A stretch of 64,000 nucleotides of DNA, taken from Proteiniphilum propionicum (GTDB lineage Bacteria > Bacteroidota > Bacteroidia > Bacteroidales > Dysgonomonadaceae). Position 1 is the first letter of the stretch. Every line of letters starts with the position of its first letter. The position numbers and the translations under genes are program-made. The DNA lies in contig NZ_CP073586.1 in NCBI RefSeq assembly GCF_022267555.1, positions 1,054,001 through 1,118,000 on the forward strand. The letters are read 5' to 3'. A model generated the notes under the pieces. It saw only the letters and a list, made by a program, of their open reading frames with translations. It did no database searches and was not told where the DNA came from. Positions 17,840 to 26,071 of the stretch are shown here, in pieces.

Positions 17840-18480
17840 GTGCGCTACGAATACCATATATCTTTAGGGTGTAAGTCCCGAACAAGCCTTCCAGCAGGAA
17901 TTGTTAGTCAAAGACAAGGGTGTTTACCGTGAGGTAGAATCTGAAGGAAGCCGGCGACAAAATCGTGATTGAACGAACAGAAACACAATACAAGGCTTTT
18001 CTTGTGGGTGAGTGAGCACTGGATTGCGAAGCCCGATAGTTGGACGTGAACAAGGGTAGTAAATTGTATCAATTACGACGAAAGTTATATGAGTTTACCG
18101 TAGGAGGTCTGTGTAAGACAGGTGGAGACTATTCCGAGCGAACAGGTACTGCAAAGCCGTTATACAGAAGTCTGCAGAAGCCATAGTAGCGAAGAAGTTC
18201 TTTTAATGAGAATGGAGCGAAGGGCTGAAACTTTAGAGCTGATAAGTTTTTTTAGAATAGTAAAAGCCAATTACAAAGGACAGAAAATAATCGAGAACTC
18301 AGAAGCAGCTTGCAAGCCAAGCAGAATGCAGTTTAATCGGGGACCTTTTCGCTACAGACATCCCCGTATGGTATGAAAAGAGCGGGTAGGTAAGTCCTGC
18401 TTGGCTTTCTATATGCAAAGAAGAACGTCGTCAGACGACAAATTTGATGGAACGCATAGCGGACTAATAATAGGATTATA
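17840..18480 (+). mobile_element. Group II intron remnant (5' ribozyme part, no reverse transcriptase)
   Basis: It starts with GTGCGCTACG and soon has AGGGTGTAAGTCCC, the normal 5' opening of bacterial group II introns. Domain-I-like blocks follow, such as GTGAGGTAGAATCTGAAGG at about 17930, and later the GAATGGAGCGAAGGGC block at about 18210. A 500-600 residue maturase/RT gene should lie in domain IV but is missing. Instead an 11-bp stem (18314-18324 with 18397-18407) encloses a short insert. I could not find a convincing 34-nt domain V, so the intron is probably dead. The 3' limit is approximate. Confidence 0.7.
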
Positions 18481-18500
18481 GAAAAAACATTTTTGTCTAT

Positions 18501-18533
18501 ATTAAAGCTGTCTCCAAAGAAGGCAGCTTTAAT
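18501..18533. terminator. Hairpin at the IS insertion point
   Basis: Perfect 10-bp stem ATTAAAGCTG (18501-18510) with CAGCTTTAAT (18524-18533). The left end of the IS begins at the last base of this stem. It looks like a terminator that served as the insertion target. The T-tract, if there was one, is now interrupted. Confidence 0.5.
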
Positions 18534-19530
18534 TAGGGTCTGCTGAATAATCGATATTTGTACTGAAAATCAGCAAATTAATCGACATAATATTTGCATA
18601 ACTGCAATAAGTTGAGTTTTTTTACTTCGTAATCCTTGCATTTTATGATACGATACAAGAGCTCCAGACAGCTTTCAATTTCAGAGTTCAAGATGCCCTT
18701 TGAGGCAAAATTGGATGAGAATAACCGGTGGGTTGTTCTTTCAAAAATAGTTCCCTGGGAAGATTTCGCCCGGCTTTATTACAAGAACTTCAAAAGTAAC
18801 CGGGGTGCACCCACTAAGGATACCAGGCTTATGCTTGGAGTGATCATCATCAAACACATCATGAAAACGGACGACCGTGGAGTGATCGAGATGATCCGGG
18901 AGAATCCCTACATGCAGTATTTTCTTGGGCTCGAAGCCTTCACCTATGAACAGGTGATGACACCCTCGCTGCTGGTCTCCATCAGAAAGCGAATCGACCT
19001 TGATGTCTTTGAATCATTGACGGATGATTTGATAAGAAAAGGATTGGAGCTAAAAGCCGGGGCAAAAACGGAGTTCGGAGCCAAGATCAACATCAGCCTG
19101 TTGGATGACTATGCCAGGGTGGACAAGATATATCTTACCCGGGAGAACAGGCGGTTTTTGAAAGAGAAAGCAATCAGTTACACCGGTGAGCCACTGGGCC
19201 GAAAGCTGGTAAAAGAGATCAGGAGCAGATACCGGAAACGTAAAGAGCGAGGGGAAGCGGCAGAACGCAACCAGGTTGAAGGGAATTTTGGGCAGGGCAA
19301 GCGTGGATATGGTTTAAATGATATCCGCACCAGACTGTCCTCTACATCAAACAGTTGGATAGGGGCTATCATTTTTTTGATGAACCTGATCCGGCACATG
19401 AGGAATATTCCCTTGCCTTATTTTGTCTCGTTACTATTGAAGTTGATGAAAGTGAGAAATATAAACATTTATCCATTCAGACCACAATTGAATTTTTGTG
19501 CCTGATTGGGAATTAATAAGCAGACCCTAA
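18533..19530 (+). mobile_element. IS1182-like insertion sequence, internally deleted
   Basis: It is bounded by matching ends: TTAGGGTCTGCT at 18533-18544 and its inverse AGCAGACCCTAA at 19519-19530. The length of 998 bp is much shorter than a normal IS1182-type element (about 1.6-1.9 kb). The cause is a large in-frame loss inside the transposase gene. No certain target duplication is visible. The ends are intact, so it could still be moved by a full-length relative. Confidence 0.75.
18645..19505 (+). pseudogene. IS1182-like transposase lacking its DDE core
   Basis: A 286-aa open frame. Residues about 15-140 match the DUF772-type N-terminal domain of IS1182/IS5-group transposases (PTKDTRLMLGVIIIKHIMK, YMQYFLGLEAF). 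From about 148 the text jumps to the late part: EFGAKINISLLDDYARVDKIY, then TRENRRFLKE, AERNQVEGNFGQGKRGYGL and the C-terminus. The roughly 200 residues with the catalytic Asp residues are gone, yet the frame stays open. It may make a DNA-binding protein without catalysis. ATG 18645 is preferred over the TTG three codons earlier. Confidence 0.75.
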
Positions 19531-19612
19531 CTACGGATAATCAGATAATCTATTTTGTTTTTTCGTGAAGATATTTATTTGCAAGCGATGATGTAATTTT
19601 TAAAAATATTTG

Positions 19613-19665
19613 TAACTTTGGGAAATTGTGAATTGTTGATAACGTTAGCTGTGTACGTAAACAAT
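19613..19665 (+). promoter_or_regulatory. uxaC promoter -7 box with downstream operator
   Basis: A -7 box TAACTTTG (19613-19620) has no good TTTG at normal spacing. About 28 bases further on is GCTGTGTACGTAAACAAT (19648-19665), which agrees with the LacI-promoter palindrome at 14 of 18 positions. A repressor bound here would block the transcript shortly after initiation. The uxaC ATG is at 19707. Confidence 0.6.
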
Positions 19666-19706
19666 TTCTCCCATGATAGAGAAATATCACTTAAAATATA
19701 TATTTT

Positions 19707-21107
19707 ATGAAAAGTTTTATACATGAGGATTTTTTGCTACAGACTGATGCTGCCAGGCAACTGTATCATGATCATGCAAAAAAACAACCCATTATCGACT
19801 ATCATTGTCATCTGAATCCTGAATACATTGCAAAGGATCACGTTTTCGACAATCTGGGGCAGATATGGCTTGAAGGAGATCATTACAAGTGGCGTGCCAT
19901 GCGCACCAACGGGGTTGAGGAAAGGTACTGTACAGGAAAGGATACCTCCGACTGGGAAAAGTTTGAAAAATGGTCCGAAACGGTTCCTTACACTATGCGA
20001 AATCCATTGTATCACTGGACTCATCTGGAGTTGAAGAGAGCTTTCGGAGTGGATGAACTGTTGAGTCCCGATACGGCAAAGGAGATATATGATATATGTT
20101 CCGGGAAACTTCGTACACCGGAGTTCTCAGCTAGGGGGTTAATGAAAAAGTTTCACGTTGAGGTGGTATGCACCACCGACGATCCGACAGACACCCTTGA
20201 GCATCATCTAGCATTGAAAAAAGAGGGTTTTGAGATCAAGGTGCTTCCGACATGGCGCCCCGATAAAGCTATGGCGGTAGAGAATCCTGAGGAATACCGT
20301 GCCTATGTTGAAAAGTTGTCGGAGGTATCGGGTGTAGCAATCAACAAGTTTAAAGATTTTATTGAAGCGCTCCGGAAGAGGCATGATTTTTTTGCAGGTG
20401 TGGGTTGTAAACTTTCCGATCACGGGATAGAGGAGTTCTATGCTGAACCATACACACAGGCTGTAATTGACCAAATCTTCAATAAAGTGTATGGAGGAAA
20501 GGAGCTGACAAAAGAGGAAATTCTCCAATTCAAATCGGCAATGTTATTCGAGGGTGCTGTAATGGATTGGGAGAAAGGATGGACTCAACAATTCCACTAT
20601 GGTGCTATTCGTAACAATAATACAAGGTTATTCAGACAGCTTGGCCCGGATACAGGATTTGACTCAATTGGTGATTTCACAGTTGCAAAGGCAATGAGCC
20701 GCTTTTTAGATCAGCTGGACAAAGACAACAGGCTGGCCAAAACCATTATTTACAACCTTAATCCAAAAGACAACGACTTGGTAGCAACCATGATAGGTAA
20801 TTTTCAGGATGGATCGGTTGCAGGGAAAATACAATTCGGTTCCGGCTGGTGGTTCCTTGATCAAAAAACAGGCATGGAGGCACAAATGAACTCTTTGTCT
20901 AACCTTGGCCTGTTAAGCCGGTTCGTGGGTATGCTTACCGATTCGCGCAGCTTCCTTTCCTATCCGCGGCACGAGTATTTCCGTCGTATCTTGTGTAACC
21001 TAATTGGCAATGACGTAGAGAATGGGTTGTTGCCTGCTTCGGAAATGAATTTTCTCGGGAAAATGGTGGAAGACATATCCTACAGGAATGCGAAGAATTT
21101 TTTGTAA
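19707..21107 (+). CDS. uxaC: Uronate isomerase (UxaC)
   Basis: UxaC isomerises D-galacturonate to D-tagaturonate and D-glucuronate to D-fructuronate in the cytoplasm. The 466-aa TIM-barrel enzyme has the metal-binding DYHCHLNP near residue 30, VVCTTDDPTDTLEHH at about 155, RPDKAMAVENPEEY at about 183, and LTDSRSFLSYPRHEYFRRIL near the C-terminus. The length is that of the family (470 aa in E. coli). It is the first gene of the plus-strand uronate operon, 18 bases before uxaE, and is preceded by a LacI-type operator. Confidence 0.96.
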   Translation: MKSFIHEDFLLQTDAARQLYHDHAKKQPIIDYHCHLNPEYIAKDHVFDNLGQIWLEGDHYKWRAMRTNGVEERYCTGKDTSDWEKFEKWSETVPYTMRNPLYHWTHLELKRAFGVDELLSPDTAKEIYDICSGKLRTPEFSARGLMKKFHVEVVCTTDDPTDTLEHHLALKKEGFEIKVLPTWRPDKAMAVENPEEYRAYVEKLSEVSGVAINKFKDFIEALRKRHDFFAGVGCKLSDHGIEEFYAEPYTQAVIDQIFNKVYGGKELTKEEILQFKSAMLFEGAVMDWEKGWTQQFHYGAIRNNNTRLFRQLGPDTGFDSIGDFTVAKAMSRFLDQLDKDNRLAKTIIYNLNPKDNDLVATMIGNFQDGSVAGKIQFGSGWWFLDQKTGMEAQMNSLSNLGLLSRFVGMLTDSRSFLSYPRHEYFRRILCNLIGNDVENGLLPASEMNFLGKMVEDISYRNAKNFL

Positions 21108-21125
21108 TTTTCAAATACAGATATA

Positions 21126-22373
21126 ATGAAACTAGGAAAATACAGTATTGGCGTGGGTGATCGTTTCGCTCATCAGGGAAAAGCTCAGTTGAAAGCTATC
21201 ATGAGGGCAAACGAGAAGGGGTTGAATATTAGCCCTGTATGGAATAAGTCAAACAGAGAACATATCTATGTGGGAACAGAACCCGCCGACACACGCAACG
21301 AAGCCGATGAGGCTGTGAAAGCGCTGGGTTTTACAGGCACTTACTTTGTGGATGCAGATCATATTAACCTGAATACAGTAGCCAAATATGTGGCTGTGTC
21401 CGATTTTTTCACGCTCGATGTCGCATCATTTATCGGCAAAGGAAGCAGCAAGGAGGAGGTAGACTCTTTTGTTACTTCATGTGAAAAATACCTGGGTCAG
21501 CTGCAAATTCCCGGGATGGATGAGCCGCTGCATGTAACCAAAGAATTGTTGCACGAAATTGCAGGCAAGTTCCTGGCAGCAACACAGCATGCATCCGATA
21601 TTTATGCCTATTTGAAAAAAGAGAAGGGCGAAGGCAATTTTATTACCGAGGTATCCATGGATGAGGTTGAGTCTCCCCAAACACCCATCGAGATGCTTTT
21701 CATCTTGAAAATGCTGGCCGATAAAGGTGTTCCTGCACAGACGATTGCTCCCAAATTTACCGGCCGGTTTAATAAAGGCGTGGATTATGTTGGCAATCTG
21801 GATCAGTTTGCCAAAGAGTTTGAAGAGGATGTGCTTGTGATTGATTTTTCTGTGAAGGAGTTTGGGCTGCCCGAAGAACTGAAGCTGAGTGTTCATTCGG
21901 GAAGCGATAAGTTTTCTATCTATCCGATTATGGCGGAGGTTATCCGGAAATACGACAAAGGGTTGCACCTCAAAACAGCAGGAACAACCTGGCTGGAGGA
22001 GGTAATCGGTTTGGCTGTAGCAGGCGGTGAAGGCCTGGAATTGGCAAAGAAGATTTATGAGAACTCCTACAACCGGAAAGAAGAGCTGTGCGCTCCTTAT
22101 GCCGATGTGATCGATATCGATGGTTCTAAGCTCCCTTCCGTGGAAGAGGTGAATGGATGGTCAAGCGAAAAGTTTGCAAATACACTTCGTCATATTCCCG
22201 GACATGCCGATTATAATTCCAATTTCCGTCAGTTAATTCACGTAGCCTATAAAGTAGCAGCAGAAATGGGCAGTGAATATACAGAGTTACTTATAAAGTA
22301 CGCAGATATAATTGGTTCATGTGTGGAAGATAATATTTACGAAAGGCATTTGAAAAGATTGTTTGCAATTTAG
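21126..22373 (+). CDS. uxaE: Tagaturonate 3-epimerase (UxaE family)
   Basis: A 415-aa enzyme of the UxaE type, first described in Thermotoga, which converts D-tagaturonate to D-fructuronate so that the galacturonate and glucuronate routes merge. Typical stretches are GKYSIGVGDRFAHQGKAQL at the start, GTYFVDADHINLNTV at about 80, PKFTGRFNKGVDYVGN near 220, VHSGSDKFSIYP near 258 and HIPGHADYNSNFRQL near 358. Its His, Asp and Glu residues would hold the divalent metal. Its place right after uxaC supports the role. No UxaB or UxaA is present, as expected when UxaE is used. Confidence 0.88.
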   Translation: MKLGKYSIGVGDRFAHQGKAQLKAIMRANEKGLNISPVWNKSNREHIYVGTEPADTRNEADEAVKALGFTGTYFVDADHINLNTVAKYVAVSDFFTLDVASFIGKGSSKEEVDSFVTSCEKYLGQLQIPGMDEPLHVTKELLHEIAGKFLAATQHASDIYAYLKKEKGEGNFITEVSMDEVESPQTPIEMLFILKMLADKGVPAQTIAPKFTGRFNKGVDYVGNLDQFAKEFEEDVLVIDFSVKEFGLPEELKLSVHSGSDKFSIYPIMAEVIRKYDKGLHLKTAGTTWLEEVIGLAVAGGEGLELAKKIYENSYNRKEELCAPYADVIDIDGSKLPSVEEVNGWSSEKFANTLRHIPGHADYNSNFRQLIHVAYKVAAEMGSEYTELLIKYADIIGSCVEDNIYERHLKRLFAI

Positions 22374-22537
22374 CAAAGAGTGATGTGTATGGTCAGTGTT
22401 AAAGAAGATTCTAACTAATTGCCCTAATTTTTAATTTGTCGCTTTTGGAAGAGATTATTACGTGAAATACGATTTTAAAGTTAGCATATCGAGCTATATT
22501 TGCCTGCAACATAAAATAAATAATAAAGTAAAAACTT

Positions 22538-23350
22538 ATGTATAAATTATTTGACATCAGAAACAAAGTTATTGTCATTACAGGAGGAACCGGCGTGCTG
22601 GGAACGTCGATGGTGGAATATCTGGCGGAACACGGCGCAAAGGTCGCTGTTTTGGCACGAAACAAGCAAAAAGGTGATAAACTGGTGAAGAAAGTAAAAG
22701 CGGATGGGGGAGATGTAATATTCCTCCAGACAGACGTAACTGATGAGGCCGTTCTAAAGCAGAATGCCAAAGAGATTGCTGAAAAATACGGAAAAATTGA
22801 TGTGTTGATCAATGGTGCAGGTGGAAATATGCCTGGTGCAACCATTGGCCCCAACAACTCCATCTTTGATCTGAAGACTGATGATTTCCGGAAAGTTGTT
22901 GAACTGAATCTGATGGGAACGGTTGTTCCCACGCTGGCTTTTGCAGAGTACATGGTGAAAGAGAAAAAAGGAAATATCGTGAATATCTCCTCCGCATCGG
23001 CCTTGCGACCCTTGACCCGTGTAGCAGGATATGGAGCTGCCAAAGCAGCTGTAACCAATTTCACCAAGTACATGGCTGGAGAATTGGCGATTAAATTCGG
23101 GGAAGATTTTAGGGTGAATGCCCTTTGTCCCGGATTTTTCATAACAGAGCAAAACAGAGCACTGCTCACAAATCCCGATGGTTCTTATTCTGATCGGGGA
23201 AATACTATAATCGCACATACTCCTTTCCGTCGTTTCGGTGTTCCGGAAGATCTTTTGGGGACACTGCACTATCTGGTAAGCGATGCTTCCAAATTTGTCA
23301 CAGGTACGGTGGCAATTGTAGATGGAGGTTTTGATGCTTTCAGTATTTAA
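22538..23350 (+). CDS. SDR-type D-mannonate oxidoreductase (fructuronate reductase)
   Basis: A 270-aa classical SDR: cofactor loop TGGTGVLG (about 15), NGAGGN (about 91), catalytic Ser in NISSASAL and YGAAKAA (about 165), C-terminus VDGGFDAFSI. Members with this GGTGVLG start and the GAGGN(M)PGAT segment reduce D-fructuronate to D-mannonate in uronate loci (the SDR kind of UxuB, as in Bacillus YjmF). Its place after uxaE agrees. It starts 165 bases after uxaE, and the spacer holds no obvious promoter. Long reverse-strand frames overlapping it are shadows. Confidence 0.85.
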   Translation: MYKLFDIRNKVIVITGGTGVLGTSMVEYLAEHGAKVAVLARNKQKGDKLVKKVKADGGDVIFLQTDVTDEAVLKQNAKEIAEKYGKIDVLINGAGGNMPGATIGPNNSIFDLKTDDFRKVVELNLMGTVVPTLAFAEYMVKEKKGNIVNISSASALRPLTRVAGYGAAKAAVTNFTKYMAGELAIKFGEDFRVNALCPGFFITEQNRALLTNPDGSYSDRGNTIIAHTPFRRFGVPEDLLGTLHYLVSDASKFVTGTVAIVDGGFDAFSI

Positions 23351-23382
23351 TAGGAGTGCAATCAGTTATCAGTAAATAAAAT

Positions 23383-24462
23383 ATGTCACTCAAACTAAGA
23401 AAAGAATTCAAATATTCACTGGTGGTACCCACCAGTATGGGAGTTCGTATTACACCGATGAATGCGCAGCCGGTGCAAAGTACCAACCTGTTTCAGATGC
23501 AGGCAACAAGCGCTGAAACCAACGTTGCTAGCATTTCTTCTTACCTGGGACTGCCGGTAAAGGTGCTTACTGCTTTTGTAAAAGATAGTCCCATAGCGGC
23601 TTTTATTAAAGCCGATCTCAGAGCACGGAATATGGACTATGAAGGGCCTGAGGTGCCCCAGGGCGGCCCGTGGGGATACCGCCACCAGTTCAATATTGCA
23701 GACAGCGGGTTCGGGCTGCGTGGGCCGCGAGTACAAAACGACAGGGCAGGTGAGGTGGGGAGAACGCTGAATGTGAAAGATTTCGACCTAGAACGAATTT
23801 TCGGCGTGGAGGGAGTCCAGATTGTACATCTCTCCGGACTGATTGCTGCGCTGTCTCCCGAAACAAGTAATTTTTGCCTGGAGATTGCACGCTATGCAAA
23901 AAAACATGGCACGTTGATCTCTTTTGATCTCAATCACAGAGCTTCTTTCTGGAAAGGCCGTGAAAAGGAACTTCACGAGGCGTTCACCGAAATAGCCTCC
24001 CTCTCCGATATTCTTATCGGTAATGAAGAGGATTTTCAGCTTTGTCTTGGAATTGAGGGCCCCAAAGCAGGAGGAGAAAATATTGAAGATACTATGGACG
24101 CTTTCAAAGGGATGATTATGAATGCAAAACGTGCTTTCCCTAATGTTACTGTGTTTGCCAATACATTACGGGAAGTGATCAGTGCCAATGAACATCTCTG
24201 GGGGGCTATTGTTTATGAAAACGGGAATTGGCACGAAGCTCCTTTGAGAAAGATCAATGTGATGGATCGTATAGGAGGAGGCGATGGCTTTGTAGGGGGA
24301 TTGCTCTACAGCATTTTAAAAAAAATGGAGCCTGATAAATGGGTGCAGTTTGCCTGGGCGAGCGGCGCTTTGGCAACAACTTTCCTGACTGATTATGCAC
24401 AACCGGCCGATGAAGAGGTGATCTGGAGCATCTGGAAAGGAAATGCAAGAGTAAAAAGATAA
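23383..24462 (+). CDS. PfkB family kinase of the uronate operon (KDG kinase or aldonate kinase)
   Basis: A 359-aa PfkB-fold kinase. AETNVASISSYLGLP stands for the substrate-side GG.NxA motif (about 44), FDLNHRASFWKGREKEL is at about 185, and the catalytic motif DRIGGGDGFVGGLLY is at about 290. By family it would be annotated as 2-keto-3-deoxygluconate kinase. However, the operon has no mannonate dehydratase to make KDG, while gnd and a LarA-type epimerase follow. Phosphorylation of D-gluconate (or D-mannonate) is therefore a real alternative. It differs from kdgK at 10802 in both motifs (GGGDG versus GGGDS). Confidence 0.82.
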   Translation: MSLKLRKEFKYSLVVPTSMGVRITPMNAQPVQSTNLFQMQATSAETNVASISSYLGLPVKVLTAFVKDSPIAAFIKADLRARNMDYEGPEVPQGGPWGYRHQFNIADSGFGLRGPRVQNDRAGEVGRTLNVKDFDLERIFGVEGVQIVHLSGLIAALSPETSNFCLEIARYAKKHGTLISFDLNHRASFWKGREKELHEAFTEIASLSDILIGNEEDFQLCLGIEGPKAGGENIEDTMDAFKGMIMNAKRAFPNVTVFANTLREVISANEHLWGAIVYENGNWHEAPLRKINVMDRIGGGDGFVGGLLYSILKKMEPDKWVQFAWASGALATTFLTDYAQPADEEVIWSIWKGNARVKR

Positions 24463-24541
24463 TTGTAAACAATAAACGGATAATCAGAAATCGGATTATT
24501 ATCTTAAGGTTTGGATTTCTGGTCTTAATAATCTATAAGAA

Positions 24542-25996
24542 ATGAAAAAGAAAGCAGATATAGGGTTGATCGGATTAGCTGTGATGGGCGAAAATCTGGT
24601 ATTGAATATGGAAAGTAAGGGTTATACCGTAGCCGTTTACAACCGTACAGTGACTAAAGTGGATGGCTTCCTTGAGGGAAGAGGGAAAGGGAAGAACTTT
24701 ATTGGTGCTCACTCCCTGGAAGAGTTTGTGGCTTCCATTGAAAGACCACGTAAGGTAATGATGCTTGTAAAAGCTGGTAAGCCTGTGGATGATTTTATTG
24801 AGCTATTGATTCCATTACTTGAGCCGGGAGATATTATTATTGATGGCGGTAACAGCCATTTCCCCGATACGATGCGCAGGACAAAACAGGTGGAAAGCAA
24901 AGGATTGCTCTATGTGGGTACTGGTGTTTCCGGTGGTGAAGAGGGAGCATTGAAAGGCCCGTCGATGATGCCGGGGGGATCACCCGAAGCGTGGCCACAC
25001 GTGAAAGAGATCTTTCAGTCGGTGGCAGCCAAGGTGGACGGAGGCGTTCCCTGCTGCGACTGGGTAGGAGAGAACGGTGCGGGGCACTTCGTGAAGATGG
25101 TGCACAACGGCATTGAGTACGGCGATATGCAGATCATCAACGAAGCGTATCATCTGATGAAAGATTTGCTGGGTATGGACGCTTTTGAGCAGCACGAGGT
25201 GTTTAAAAAATGGAACAAAGGTGTCCTGGATTCCTATCTGATTGAAATTACCACGGATATTCTCGACTTTAAAGACGAAGATGGCTCCCCATTGGTGGAG
25301 AAAATTCTCGATACAGCCGGCCAGAAAGGTACCGGAAAATGGACCGCCGTCACCGCGCTCGACCTGGGTATTCCTCTCACGCTTATAGGTGAATCGGTAT
25401 TCTCTCGATGTCTCTCAGCCCAAAAGAATCTGAGGGTAAAAGCATCTAAAACCATCTCCGGTAAAAAACCGGAGTTCAGGGGTGATAAACAGCAGTTTAT
25501 TGATGATCTGGAGCAAGCATTGTATGGTGCCAAGATCATCTCATACGCGCAGGGTTACGACCTGATGATGGAAGCTGCCAGAGAGTATGGCTGGAATCTT
25601 AATTACGGAGGTATTGCCCTGATGTGGAGAGGCGGATGTATTATCCGTTCACGCTTTTTAGGTGATATTAAAAAGGCATTTGATAACAATCCCCGATTAG
25701 AGAATCTACTGCTCGACCCCTTCTTCAAAGAGGCAGTACAGTCGGCACAGGAGAGCTGGCGAAGGGTTTGTGCTACTGCTCTTCTGAATGGTATCCCCGT
25801 ACCGGCGCTTACCTCTGCTTTGAACTATTTCGACGGGTTTCGCAGCGAGCGCCTTCCGGCGAATCTTCTGCAGGCACAGCGTGACTATTTCGGTGCTCAC
25901 CAATATGAGCGTGTGGATAAGCCACGGGGTGAATTCTTTCATACCGACTGGACCGGGTATGGAGGAAGTACGGCTTCTACAACTTATGATGTTTAA
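24542..25996 (+). CDS. gnd: 6-phosphogluconate dehydrogenase, decarboxylating
   Basis: Gnd oxidises 6-phosphogluconate to ribulose 5-phosphate and CO2 with NADP+ (or NAD+). The 484-aa enzyme has the Rossmann motif GLIGLAVMGENLVLNM at the N-terminus, DGGNSHFPDTMRR (about 102), GVSGGEEGALKGPSMMPGG (about 130) and KMVHNGIEYGDMQ (about 184) with the catalytic Lys and Glu. It ends in HTDWTGYGGS. It would usually be found with zwf and pgl. Here it sits in a uronate operon instead, between a PfkB kinase and a LarA-family protein, which suggests that 6-phosphogluconate is made from aldonate. Confidence 0.96.
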   Translation: MKKKADIGLIGLAVMGENLVLNMESKGYTVAVYNRTVTKVDGFLEGRGKGKNFIGAHSLEEFVASIERPRKVMMLVKAGKPVDDFIELLIPLLEPGDIIIDGGNSHFPDTMRRTKQVESKGLLYVGTGVSGGEEGALKGPSMMPGGSPEAWPHVKEIFQSVAAKVDGGVPCCDWVGENGAGHFVKMVHNGIEYGDMQIINEAYHLMKDLLGMDAFEQHEVFKKWNKGVLDSYLIEITTDILDFKDEDGSPLVEKILDTAGQKGTGKWTAVTALDLGIPLTLIGESVFSRCLSAQKNLRVKASKTISGKKPEFRGDKQQFIDDLEQALYGAKIISYAQGYDLMMEAAREYGWNLNYGGIALMWRGGCIIRSRFLGDIKKAFDNNPRLENLLLDPFFKEAVQSAQESWRRVCATALLNGIPVPALTSALNYFDGFRSERLPANLLQAQRDYFGAHQYERVDKPRGEFFHTDWTGYGGSTASTTYDV

Positions 25997-26071
25997 TGTT
26001 GATAAGGGGTTGTGATGATTCGATGATACGACTTGAATTTTCGACATCCCCTGTCTCAAATCCGATATAGG

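Noticed and set aside
18122-18376. 84-codon open frame inside the group II intron region
   Set aside because: It matches ribozyme blocks rather than any protein. Codon content is random and no RT motif is present.
22411-23169. 252-codon reverse-strand open frame over the mannonate oxidoreductase
   Set aside because: The opposite strand encodes a clear SDR with all motifs; the reverse frame has Ser/Phe-rich shadow composition and no family features.
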